DNA of 10,379 nt, taken from contig JADCBH010000344.1 in the NCBI GenBank assembly GCA_020253595.1, positions 1-10,379 on the forward strand, read 5' to 3'. Of this stretch, positions 1-6,965 are shown one piece after another (position 1 is the stretch's first letter; each line of letters opens with the position of its first letter). The DNA is from Brevundimonas sp. (GTDB taxonomy: Bacteria; Pseudomonadota; Alphaproteobacteria; Caulobacterales; Caulobacteraceae). The notes under the pieces are model-generated. The model had not been told where the DNA came from. It worked only from the letters and a program-made list of their open reading frames with translations, and ran no database searches. The position numbers were made by a program, and so were the translations under genes.

Positions 1-1059
1 CATGAAGATGTCCATCAACTCTGGCGCGGTTGGCGCGGGCGAGTTGGGGCCGAACCGGAACTTCCAGAAGCTGACCACATGCTGGATGGCCCCCAGCTGC
101 TCACCCAGTCGGTTGAACAGCGAGGGGGCCTTGAGCAGGAACTCCCGGAAGATCAGGGGATCACCGTCCTGGGTCAGGCCGGCATAGGCGGTGTCGTAGA
201 TCTGGAGCGTCTCGCGGGTGTCGGAACGGGCCTTGCGGATCAGCTTGCCCACCACGTCGCGGCCCCGGCTGATGTACTCCTTGGCGTCCTGGTCCATGGG
301 GCCGATCGCCTTGATGCTGGCGACCTTTGTCATGACGCCGGCGAGGTCGTCGGACATGCTGCCCAGCGTCCACTTGAAGTAGAGGAAGCCCTTCCAGCAG
401 AAGATTCCCTCGTCGTATTCCTCGGGACTGAGGCGCAGGACCTCGCCAAGAGCGTCCATCCGGTCGCCCGACGAGTTGGACAGGATCTTCGCGGCCATCC
501 GGCCGACGGAGTTGGACGACGCCTTGGCTCCGCCCAGGCTGAGCTGAACCAGGGGGGTGATCTCGCCTTCCACGAACCGCAGCATCTTCTGCATGTCGCC
601 CTCGCTGATCGCGAAATAACAGGCCGCCGGCGTGATCCCGCCGCGCTGAAGCTGTTCTCGCAACAGAAAGGGATCCAGCGAGGGCAGTTCGTCGATGAGC
701 TTGAGCGTTCTGTAGTCGGGGTGATCGGGCGTTATGCCAAAGACCTCCTTCAAGATCGCCAGATGGTTGATCTGGTTGAAGAAGAAGTAGCGTCCCCCGG
801 CCTTCAGCTCGCGGCTGTCGATTGGCAGCAAAATCTTGGTGCCGACCCGCCGCGAGCCCCGGAACAGGTCGGTCTCGTTGCGCCGCAGGCGGTGCTTGAT
901 CAACAGCGCCCGGTTCAGTCCCGGCGTCTGGAACACGGGTTGCTCGCGCCAGGCATCGGTATGGCCATGAAGCTTCGACACATGGGAAAGATTCAGCACG
1001 CGCGCGGTCGAGGCGGAGCGCTCGAGGAATTCCAGACTTCGAATGGCACGATCAGACAT
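1..1059 (-). CDS. Unrecognised cytoplasmic protein, 3' end outside the window
   Basis: The minus strand is open from an ATG at 1059 to the left edge, giving 353 codons with no stop; the C-terminus lies outside. I do not recognise the family. The N-terminus (MSDRAIRSLEFLERSA) has no signal peptide and no membrane segment is evident, so it is probably cytosolic. Visible features are a basic stretch (IKHRLRRNE) around residues 54-62, an aromatic patch (GGRYFFFNQ) near residue 90, and a mixed helical composition afterwards. No nucleotide-binding or catalytic motif stands out. Codon use, with G/C in third positions, matches the neighbouring genes and the composition is protein-like, whereas the plus-strand reading of the same DNA (79-1293) is not. 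No clear Shine-Dalgarno precedes the ATG; in-frame TTG codons lie 12 and 39 bases upstream, so the start is only probable. It is read in the same direction as tRNA-Val, about 190 bp downstream of it. Confidence 0.75.
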   Translation of the reverse strand, partial: MSDRAIRSLEFLERSASTARVLNLSHVSKLHGHTDAWREQPVFQTPGLNRALLIKHRLRRNETDLFRGSRRVGTKILLPIDSRELKAGGRYFFFNQINHLAILKEVFGITPDHPDYRTLKLIDELPSLDPFLLREQLQRGGITPAACYFAISEGDMQKMLRFVEGEITPLVQLSLGGAKASSNSVGRMAAKILSNSSGDRMDALGEVLRLSPEEYDEGIFCWKGFLYFKWTLGSMSDDLAGVMTKVASIKAIGPMDQDAKEYISRGRDVVGKLIRKARSDTRETLQIYDTAYAGLTQDGDPLIFREFLLKAPSLFNRLGEQLGAIQHVVSFWKFRFGPNSPAPTAPELMDIFM

Positions 1060-1249
1060 GCCGACCCACAAAACGCGAACGAGAGCCCCTGCCTTCAACC
1101 ATGGGGAGCTTCCGGACCCTTAACGTTACCCCCTCGGCGCACAAAAACTTCTGCTCGCGCCCGGCTGTCCGCCGTCAGAGACCACGGAGATACGAGGTCC
1201 CGACCGCTCATCGTGGGCACGCCGAACACCGGTATGGGCTGGAAAGAAA

Positions 1250-1324
1250 TGGTGGATGCGACAGGGATTGAACCTGTGACCCCCTCGGTGTGAACGAGGT
1301 GCTCTCCCGCTGAGCTACGCATCC
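1250..1324 (-). tRNA. tRNA-Val (anticodon CAC)
   Basis: Read on the minus strand, a full cloverleaf folds: 7-bp acceptor GGATGCG/CGCATCC, D-stem GCTC/GAGC, anticodon stem CCTCG/CGAGG with loop TTCACAC, and T-arm ACAGG-TTCAATC-CCTGT. Discriminator A and an encoded CCA end it. The anticodon CAC at positions 34-36 decodes GUG (valine). Confidence 0.95.
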
Positions 1325-1342
1325 ATCTCTCGGGGAGGCGGG

Positions 1343-1371
1343 GACATAGCTCGCTCGATCCGAGGTGGCAA
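1343..1371 (-). promoter_or_regulatory. Candidate sigma-70 promoter of tRNA-Val
   Basis: On the minus strand a TTGCCA (-35, 1371-1366) is separated by exactly 17 bp from TATGTC (-10, 1348-1343, inside GCTATG, resembling the Caulobacter GCTA-type -10). The predicted start lies about 10-12 nt before the tRNA 5' end. Position and spacing support it; there is no experimental evidence. Confidence 0.5.
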
Positions 1372-1447
1372 GCGGATCATCGACTTCGACGGAATAGCCC
1401 TCTTCCCTTCCGGTTCTGCCTCCGCTATCAGCGCGCCTCCGATGCGA

Positions 1448-1532
1448 GCGGTCGTGGCGGAATTGGTAGACGCGCAGCGTTGAGGTCGCTGTGGGGCAAC
1501 CCGTGGAAGTTCGAGTCTTCTCGACCGCACCA
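1448..1532 (+). tRNA. tRNA-Leu (anticodon GAG)
   Basis: A class II tRNA of 85 nt including the encoded CCA. The acceptor is GCGGTCG/CGACCGC (7 bp), the anticodon stem CAGCG/CGCTG with loop TTGAGGT, a long variable arm pairs GGG/CCC around CAA, and the T-stem is GGAAG/CTTCT with loop TTCGAGT. Anticodon GAG decodes CUC/CUU leucine. It is divergent from tRNA-Val with 123 bp between them. Confidence 0.95.
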
Positions 1533-1562
1533 TCCTGCTTCGCCCTGACGGGCTTCGCAGGA
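1533..1562 (+). terminator. Hairpin directly after tRNA-Leu
   Basis: TCCTGC pairs with GCAGGA and, inside a symmetrical TTC/TTC internal loop, GCCC pairs with GGGC around TGAC. It begins at the base after the tRNA CCA end. There is no U-tract, so it may act as a 3' processing or pausing structure rather than a true intrinsic terminator. A second small hairpin (CGTC-GCA-GACG, 1563-1573) follows. Confidence 0.4.
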
Positions 1563-1627
1563 CGTCGCAGACGAGGCATCTACCAGGCCTCGCAGCACGG
1601 ACGATGTCGAGAGAGGAAGGCAGCCGC

Positions 1628-3031
1628 GTGAGCGAACAGACCGCCACTCTCGATCCCCTTGTCATCGAAGACCATGAGGCGCTGGACGAGGACTATGTCC
1701 TGACCGCTGCCTTCGTCGAAAAAGTCGTCGACGCGGCCGACGACGGGGATGGCTTGCGACTGCGCAGCCTGCTGGAAGACCTCCACCCCGCCGACGTCGC
1801 CGACCTGATGGGCTTCCTGACGGCCGAACACCGGGGCGTGGTCGTCCTGTGGCTGCCGCCGGAGCTGCTGGCCGAAACCCTGCCGGAGCTGGATGACGGC
1901 ATCCGCGAGGAAGTGCTGGAGCGGGTACCGGCCGGTGCACTGGCCGAGGCCCTTCAGGAACTCGATTCCGATGACGCCGCCGCCGTGGTCGAGGACCTTG
2001 AGGACGACCAGCGCGAGAAGGTGCTGGCCGCCATGCCGGCCACCGACCGGGCGGCGATCGAGAGCTCGCTGCAGTATGCCGAGGACACCGCCGGGCGACT
2101 GATGCAGCGCGAGGTAATGGCCGCGCCTCAGTTCTGGACCGTCGGCGACACCATCGACCACGTGCGGGCCCAGGGCGAGGACTTGCCCGAGTTGTTCTTC
2201 GACATCTATATCGTCGATCCGCTGAACCGGCCCGTCGGGGGCATTCCGATCAGCGGACTTCTGAGGGCCGCGCGCGCGGTGAAGCTCTCGGACCTGATGG
2301 AGCCGGTGAACGAGATCGCCGCCGACACGGATCAGGAAGAGGTCGCCTACATTTTCGAGAAGTACCACCTGATCTCGGCGCCGGTCGTGGACGCGGGAGG
2401 GCGGCTTGTCGGCCAGATCACCGTCGACGACATCGTCAACATCATCCAGGAAGAGAACCGCGAGGACATCCTGCGTCTGGCCGGTGTCTCGGATGAAAGC
2501 CGGGGCGCGGGCGTGTTCGGTGTGGTCCGCTCGCGGATTCCCTGGCTGCTGGTCAACCTCGGGACGGCGGTGTTCGCATCGCTTGTCATCGGCCAGTTCG
2601 CCGACGAACTGGAGGCCCTCGTCTACCTGGCGATCCTGATGCCGATTGTCGCGTCCATCGGCGGCAATGCGGGGACGCAGGCCCTGACGGTCGCGGTGCG
2701 GTCGCTGGCGGCCCGCGAGCTGACTTCGGCCAACACTCCGCGAATCCTCGGCCGCGAGATCATGGTCGGCCTGTTCAACGGAACAGCCGTCGGAGCCCTG
2801 CTGGCCGGGATCGCCTGGATATGGTTCGGCGAGCCGCTGCTGTCTCTGACCATTGGACTGGCGGTCATCATCAACCTGTTCGCGGCAGCCCTGGCCGGAA
2901 CGCTTGTGCCTCTGGCGCTCGACCGCCTGGAGCGGGATCCTGCAGTTTCGTCCCCCGTGTTCGTGAGCTGGATCACCGATACGATCGGATTTCTGTCGTT
3001 CCTGGGTCTGGCGGGCGTGATCCTGTTGTAA
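1628..3031 (+). CDS. mgtE: MgtE-family magnesium transporter
   Basis: A 467-residue MgtE-type Mg2+ channel/transporter of the inner membrane. In order: an acidic N domain of helical repeats (about residues 35-135, the cytosolic Mg2+ sensor), a tandem CBS pair (about 140-260, with VDDIVNII near its end), a connecting plug helix, and a five-helix membrane domain (about 285-467). The membrane domain carries two family signatures: PIVASIGGNAGTQ in the pore region and TDTIGF in the last helix, whose Asp corresponds to the Mg2+-selecting pore aspartate of Thermus MgtE. Length is typical. GTG at 1628 is preferred because GAGGAAGG (1613-1620) sits 7 nt upstream; an in-frame ATG at 1604 has no ribosome site. 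No Mg2+ riboswitch is visible in the 95-nt leader after tRNA-Leu, so control may be only through the protein's own gating. Confidence 0.95.
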   Translation: MSEQTATLDPLVIEDHEALDEDYVLTAAFVEKVVDAADDGDGLRLRSLLEDLHPADVADLMGFLTAEHRGVVVLWLPPELLAETLPELDDGIREEVLERVPAGALAEALQELDSDDAAAVVEDLEDDQREKVLAAMPATDRAAIESSLQYAEDTAGRLMQREVMAAPQFWTVGDTIDHVRAQGEDLPELFFDIYIVDPLNRPVGGIPISGLLRAARAVKLSDLMEPVNEIAADTDQEEVAYIFEKYHLISAPVVDAGGRLVGQITVDDIVNIIQEENREDILRLAGVSDESRGAGVFGVVRSRIPWLLVNLGTAVFASLVIGQFADELEALVYLAILMPIVASIGGNAGTQALTVAVRSLAARELTSANTPRILGREIMVGLFNGTAVGALLAGIAWIWFGEPLLSLTIGLAVIINLFAAALAGTLVPLALDRLERDPAVSSPVFVSWITDTIGFLSFLGLAGVILL

Positions 3032-3033
3032 GT

Positions 3034-3049
3034 CGGCCCGGTCCTTGCG
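3034..3049 (+). promoter_or_regulatory. Sigma-54 promoter of spmX
   Basis: The sequence c-GGCCCG-GTCC-TTGC-g has GG at 3035-3036 and GC at 3047-3048, with the strict 10-nt interval of a -24/-12 promoter. It begins 3 nt after the mgtE stop; the start site would be near 3060, leaving a leader of about 60 nt. In Caulobacter crescentus spmX is activated by sigma-54 with the regulator TacA, so the match is expected. Any TacA site would lie within the 3' end of mgtE. Confidence 0.7.
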
Positions 3050-3121
3050 CCGTCGTGCCCGAGGCCAAGCCGTCCTGTCTCGTTTTGGGTCAATTGTCCG
3101 GTGTCCGACGCAGTCCAACCC

Positions 3122-4777
3122 ATGAAGAAGGTCTCCCGCGAGGGGATCGTCCTCATCAAGAGTTTCGAGGGCTTTCGGCCCCGCTCTGTTGCGCGACCCG
3201 AGGGCGGCTGGATTATCGGCTATGGGCACACCCTGTCGGCGCGCGAAGGCGCGACCGTGTCAGAAGCCGATGCCGAGCTGCTGCTGCGCTATGACCTGCT
3301 GCCCATCGAGAAGCGCCTGAACGACGCGGCGGCCGGCGGCCTGAACCAGCACCAGTTCGATGCCCTGCTCAGCTTCGCCTTTTCGGTCGGTCTGGAGGCG
3401 TTCGAAGCGTCCGACGTCCTTACGAGCCTGTCGTCCGGTGATGCTGGTGCCGCCGCTGAAGCCATACTGGGTTGGCCGGAGACGCGCAGCCCGTCAGCCG
3501 GCGCGCGCCGTCGCACCGCCGAACGCGCGCTGTTCACGGCAGACCCGAGTCGGCCCGTCGCGCTGGCCGAGCTGCTGGCCGCGCCGGTCGTCGAACAGCC
3601 GGTTGCGGTTCCCCATGAGGTTCCGGTCGAGGCCGCCGAGTCTCCTGCTGACGAAGCCGCGCCGATAGCACTGGCCCATGAGGCAGATCCTTCGGCCGAA
3701 GCAGCCGATACCTCGTTGGCCGAGCGAAACCCCGAGGACCGCGTGGCGCAAGCTGAGCCGGCCCCCGTCGAGCCGCTGGTCGCCGCCGTCGCGGCCTTGC
3801 TGGGGGAAATGGAGGGAACACCAGTCGGTCCTGCCGCCGCGCCGATCGTGCCGACGTTCGAGGCGCCCTCGATCCCGGTTCCCTCTGCGCCCGAGCGCGC
3901 GGAAGTGCCCGAGGAGGCTGTCGTACCGGTCGCGGCCTCTGCGCCTGCCGAAGCCGACATGCCCGTGGACGCCGAGGCCCCTGCCGAAGTCGAGGATGCA
4001 GGAGAGGCAGAAGCACCCGTCGCAGTCGAGGCCACAGGAGAAGCCGAGGCCACTTCGACCGGAGCCGAAGCCGAACCTCACGAAGATCTTCATGCGCCAG
4101 CCAACACGGTCGAGCCTGACGCGACGCACGAGCCCGGCATCTTGCCGTCCGAGCCCGAAGCGTCGACGGTCGCTGAGCCGGTTCTGGAGGTCGCCCCGGC
4201 GGAGCCCTCAGAACCCCTGACCCTCGGCGCGATCGGCGAGGGGTCGGTTTCGACGATGGCGCTCAATGCCCAGCGCTACTCACCCTATGGCGCGCCGATC
4301 ATCGCCCCCCTGCCCTTCCTGGCCCCTGCGGAAACGACGGAGCCAGCCGAGGCAACAGAAACCGCCGAGAGCCTGGTCCTGACGTCACCCGAGGACGCCC
4401 CAGCCCCGCTGGTGGTCCGGCCGGCGTGGACCGCCGAAGAGCGCGCCGAGGTCGATTCCGCCCCGGCCGGCGAGAGCCTGTTCGGCGAGGACCTGAGCCT
4501 GACCCAGGGGGGACAGCCGCTGGGTCGTCCGGATTTCGAGCCCGAGTCGCCCGAGCGGATCGACTGGAGCGAGACAGGGGCCTTCATCGTCATGGGCGCG
4601 GTCGGTCTGACCGCGTTCGGTGCCTCCATGGCCGCCTTCCGCCTGGCATCCGAACAGGGCGGCGGCGATGAAACGAGCATCATCGGCTGGGTGCTGGCGG
4701 CGATCGGTGTCGCCTGCGTTGGCGTGTCCTCGTTCAATCTGTACCGCAAGTTCGGATTGGCGGGCAGCGACCGCTAG
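3122..4777 (+). CDS. spmX: SpmX-like polarity/stalk protein with degenerate muramidase domain
   Basis: The 551-residue protein has the SpmX architecture. Residues 1-140 form a phage-lysozyme-like GH24 domain (IKSFEGFR, then IIGYGHTLSAREGA, and a GLNQHQFDALLSFAFSVG helix). Residues about 145-485 are an Ala/Glu/Pro-rich acidic, probably disordered linker. Two membrane helices follow (about 487-507 and 520-541) with a short basic tail. In Caulobacter, SpmX marks the stalked pole and recruits and activates the histidine kinase DivJ; in Asticcacaulis it positions stalks. The catalytic Glu is present (E16), but residues aligned with T4 lysozyme Asp20 and Thr26 are R25 and I31, so hydrolase activity is probably weak or lost, as is known for SpmX. 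No Shine-Dalgarno decides the start; an in-frame GTG at 3101 would add seven residues. The linker is long: Caulobacter SpmX is about 430 residues by my recollection. A GH24 endolysin fused to an anchor is the alternative, less likely. Confidence 0.85.
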   Translation: MKKVSREGIVLIKSFEGFRPRSVARPEGGWIIGYGHTLSAREGATVSEADAELLLRYDLLPIEKRLNDAAAGGLNQHQFDALLSFAFSVGLEAFEASDVLTSLSSGDAGAAAEAILGWPETRSPSAGARRRTAERALFTADPSRPVALAELLAAPVVEQPVAVPHEVPVEAAESPADEAAPIALAHEADPSAEAADTSLAERNPEDRVAQAEPAPVEPLVAAVAALLGEMEGTPVGPAAAPIVPTFEAPSIPVPSAPERAEVPEEAVVPVAASAPAEADMPVDAEAPAEVEDAGEAEAPVAVEATGEAEATSTGAEAEPHEDLHAPANTVEPDATHEPGILPSEPEASTVAEPVLEVAPAEPSEPLTLGAIGEGSVSTMALNAQRYSPYGAPIIAPLPFLAPAETTEPAEATETAESLVLTSPEDAPAPLVVRPAWTAEERAEVDSAPAGESLFGEDLSLTQGGQPLGRPDFEPESPERIDWSETGAFIVMGAVGLTAFGASMAAFRLASEQGGGDETSIIGWVLAAIGVACVGVSSFNLYRKFGLAGSDR

Positions 4778-4819
4778 GCCTCTCCCCTCCCCCTCGCGGA
4801 TCATGCTAGGGCGCGGGAC

Positions 4820-5983
4820 ATGAGCATCCCCAACGCCCCACAATCCATGGAATTCGGTCTCGGTGAAACCGCCGACGCCATCCGCGACACCACCGCCCGT
4901 TGGGCCGCCGACCGGCTGGCTCCGCACGCGGCCGAGATCGACGAGACCAACACCTTCCGTCGGGACCTGTGGCCCGAGATGGGCGAGCTGGGCCTGCACG
5001 GTATCACGGTCGAGGAAGAATGGGGCGGCCTGGGGCTGGGCTATCTGGAACACTGTGTGGCGATGGAAGAGGTGTCGCGAGCCTCGGCCTCCATCGGCCT
5101 GAGTTACGGGGCCCACTCCAACCTGTGCGTCAACCAGATCCGCCGCTGGGGCACCGATGAGCAGCGCCGGCGCTACCTGCCCGGGCTGATATCCGGCGAG
5201 CACGTCGGGTCGCTGGCGATGTCGGAGGCCGGGTCGGGCTCAGACGTCATGTCGATGAAGACCAAGGCCGAGAAGACGGGCGACCGCTACGTCCTGAACG
5301 GCACCAAGTTCTGGATCACGAACGCGCCCCACGCCGATACCCTGGTCGTCTATGCGCGCACCGGCGAGGGCAATGGCGGCGTCACCGCCTTCCTGATCGA
5401 GAAGGGCATGAAGGGGTTCAGCGTCTCCAAGAAGCTGGACAAGATGGGCATGCGCGGATCGGACACCGCCGAACTGGTGTTCGAGGACTGCGAAGTCCCG
5501 GAAGAAAACGTCATGGGGGGCGTCGGCCGGGGCGCAGCGGTCCTGATGTCGGGCCTGGACTATGAGCGGGCGGTCCTGGCGGCTGGTCCGCTGGGCATCA
5601 TGCAGGCCGCGCTTGACGTCGTCCTGCCCTACGTCCGCGACCGCAAGCAGTTCGGAAAGGCCATCGGCAGCTTCCAGCTGATGCAAGGCAAGGTCGCCGA
5701 CATGTATGTCGCTCTGAACTCGGCCCGCGCCTACGTCTATGCCGTCGCCAAGGCGTGCGATCAGGGCCTGACCACCCGCTACGATGCAGCCGGGGCCATC
5801 CTGCTGGCGTCCGAGAACGCGGTGAAAGTGACGCTGGAGGCGGTTCAGGCCCTCGGTGGCGCGGGCTACACCAAGGAATGGCCGGTCGAACGCCTGGTGC
5901 GCGACGCCAAGCTTTATGACATCGGCGCCGGCACCAATGAGATCCGGCGGTTCCTGATCGGGCGGGAGCTGCTGGGGGGATGA
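4820..5983 (+). CDS. ivd: Isovaleryl-CoA dehydrogenase
   Basis: A 387-residue FAD-dependent acyl-CoA dehydrogenase that would oxidise isovaleryl-CoA to 3-methylcrotonyl-CoA in leucine breakdown, passing electrons to electron-transfer flavoprotein. The full fold is present: N-terminal helices, the flavin-binding segment AMSEAGSGSDV (about 133-143) with KFWITNAP (163-170), and the C-terminal GAGTNEIRR (369-377). Assignment to the isovaleryl subfamily rests on GLSYGAHSNLCVNQ (93-106) and on the catalytic base E249 in LDYERAVLAAGPLGIMQ; most acyl-CoA dehydrogenases instead place their Glu near the C-terminal TNEIRR motif, where this one has Gly371. Start ATG 4820 gives the usual N-terminus; the ribosome site is weak. 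The usual partners (methylcrotonyl-CoA carboxylase, HMG-CoA lyase) are not in the window. It lies 42 bp after spmX in the same direction, but no shared role is evident. Confidence 0.93.
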   Translation: MSIPNAPQSMEFGLGETADAIRDTTARWAADRLAPHAAEIDETNTFRRDLWPEMGELGLHGITVEEEWGGLGLGYLEHCVAMEEVSRASASIGLSYGAHSNLCVNQIRRWGTDEQRRRYLPGLISGEHVGSLAMSEAGSGSDVMSMKTKAEKTGDRYVLNGTKFWITNAPHADTLVVYARTGEGNGGVTAFLIEKGMKGFSVSKKLDKMGMRGSDTAELVFEDCEVPEENVMGGVGRGAAVLMSGLDYERAVLAAGPLGIMQAALDVVLPYVRDRKQFGKAIGSFQLMQGKVADMYVALNSARAYVYAVAKACDQGLTTRYDAAGAILLASENAVKVTLEAVQALGGAGYTKEWPVERLVRDAKLYDIGAGTNEIRRFLIGRELLGG

Positions 5984-6105
5984 GCGAGACACGGGACAAG
6001 CCGGCGCGGGCGATCGGGCTCGTCGCCCGATTTCGTCAGGATCCTCACGACTTGCGGAATGTTAAGTGGCGATGGAGCAGGCTGGCCCCTAGATCACGGC
6101 CCTAG
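5980..6105 (+). CDS. Possible 41-codon ORF overlapping the ivd stop
   Basis: An ATG at 5980 overlaps the ivd stop codon (ATGA), the classic arrangement for translational coupling. The frame runs 41 codons to a TAG at 6103-6105 and encodes a basic, Arg-rich peptide (begins MSETRDKPARAIG). I recognise no family. The composition is not clearly protein-like and the 3' end overlaps the likely exoD promoter region, so this may be a chance ORF. Confidence 0.2.
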   Translation: MSETRDKPARAIGLVARFRQDPHDLRNVKWRWSRLAPRSRP

Positions 6106-6125
6106 CCCTCCCGGACCCGTCGCCG

Positions 6126-6788
6126 ATGCCCGACTATGACTATCAGAGCGACCGGCGCCGGTTCTGCGAGGTGCTCGAGGATATCGGGGCCAAGGACGAC
6201 GAAAAACTCTATCTCGGCGAGCTGGTGAACGCCTTCGGCGAGCGGGGTTTCGGAGCCCTGATGGTGTTCTTTGGCCTTGTGAACGCGATCGCGTCTCCGA
6301 TCCCCGGCTCGACAACAGTTCTGGGGGCCCCACTGCTGCTGATCTGCCTTCAGCTGGCGACGCGCCAGGATCAGCTGTGGATGCCGAAGTGGGCGCTGAA
6401 ATCCAGCATGCCGCGCGAGAACTTCCGGGGTGTCGTCGAGAAGGTGCGAAAGCCCCTGACGATGATCGAGCGGCTGTCCAGGCCGCGCCTGGGGTTCATG
6501 TCCAGCGAGGTCGCCGAGGTCCTGATCGGTGTGACCTGCTGTCTGCTGACGGTGATCGTCATGCTGCCGATCTTCGGAGGCAATCTGTTCCCGTCGCTGT
6601 TCGTCGCCCTGTTCGGCTTTGGGCTAATGCAGAGGGACGGGGTGGCGATCGGCGTGGCGTGGATTGGAGTCGCCGGATTCTGCGTCTTCGTGTGGCTGGC
6701 GTGGGAGGTGATCTCGCGCCTGTTCCTGGCCAGCACGGGCCTGTGGTCGGGGGCCTGGTCGTGGGCCGCTGGCCTGTTCGGCGGCTGA
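6126..6788 (+). CDS. exoD: ExoD-family membrane protein
   Basis: A 220-residue protein of the ExoD family (exopolysaccharide synthesis ExoD, named from Rhizobium meliloti, where mutants are affected in exopolysaccharide and alkali tolerance; the biochemical role is unknown). The N-terminal part has the family pattern GERGFGALMVFFGLVNAIASPIPG (residues 38-61), then a short hydrophobic segment (about 65-78), a polar loop with the WMPKW motif (85-89), and about three further membrane helices between 131 and 200. It would sit in the inner membrane. No strong Shine-Dalgarno precedes the ATG at 6126; the start is chosen because it matches the usual N-terminus and length. It stands alone in the 142-bp gap after ivd and is followed by a hairpin at 6852-6879. 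The gene symbol reflects family membership, not proven function. Confidence 0.85.
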   Translation: MPDYDYQSDRRRFCEVLEDIGAKDDEKLYLGELVNAFGERGFGALMVFFGLVNAIASPIPGSTTVLGAPLLLICLQLATRQDQLWMPKWALKSSMPRENFRGVVEKVRKPLTMIERLSRPRLGFMSSEVAEVLIGVTCCLLTVIVMLPIFGGNLFPSLFVALFGFGLMQRDGVAIGVAWIGVAGFCVFVWLAWEVISRLFLASTGLWSGAWSWAAGLFGG

Positions 6789-6847
6789 CGAGCCCAAACA
6801 ATCCGGCTCAAGCAGCGAGACGCCGCGAGCTGAGTGTCGGGGCCAGC

Positions 6848-6883
6848 AAAAAGGGCCGCCGGATCGCTCCGACGGCCCTCATT
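6848..6883. terminator. Intrinsic terminator, strongest on the minus strand
   Basis: Arms at 6852-6863 and 6868-6879 form a 12-bp stem with one mismatch and a TCGC loop. Read on the minus strand the stem is followed at once by five T (complement of 6848-6852), a textbook rho-independent terminator for a minus-strand transcript coming from about 7060. On the plus strand it is followed only by CATTGT, so it may end exoD transcription less efficiently. Confidence 0.7.
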
Positions 6884-6965
6884 GTCTGACCGCGAACGGC
6901 CGACCGGTAGGCAGTCTGACTGCGCGCTCAAGTAGCCCTAAGGGCGGTAGCGCACAAAGAAGGCA

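Noticed and set aside
79..1293. A 404-codon plus-strand frame at the left end.
   Set aside because: It runs opposite the better minus-strand gene and continues through the tRNA-Val gene; no recognisable domain.
1250..1532. A tRNA-associated attachment site for an integrated element.
   Set aside because: No integrase, no direct repeat of the tRNA 3' end in the window, and flanking genes look native.
1533..1627. A magnesium riboswitch (M-box) in the mgtE leader.
   Set aside because: Only about 95 nt separate tRNA-Leu from the GTG, too short for an M-box, and the hairpins seen are simple and tRNA-proximal.
1580..3229. A 549-codon open frame antisense to mgtE.
   Set aside because: It lies opposite a strongly supported mgtE. 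Its composition (Arg, Gln, Asp, His rich, no domains) is the usual shadow of a GC-biased gene.
3289..4129. Long antisense frames over the SpmX linker (Ser/Ala/Gly-rich and Arg/Gly-rich products).
   Set aside because: Low-complexity mirror images of the Ala/Glu/Pro linker, with no ribosome sites or domain features.
4385..5992. Two antisense frames of about 250-270 codons over the spmX end and ivd.
   Set aside because: They overlap confirmed coding sequence, cross the spmX-ivd boundary, and have no recognisable domain.
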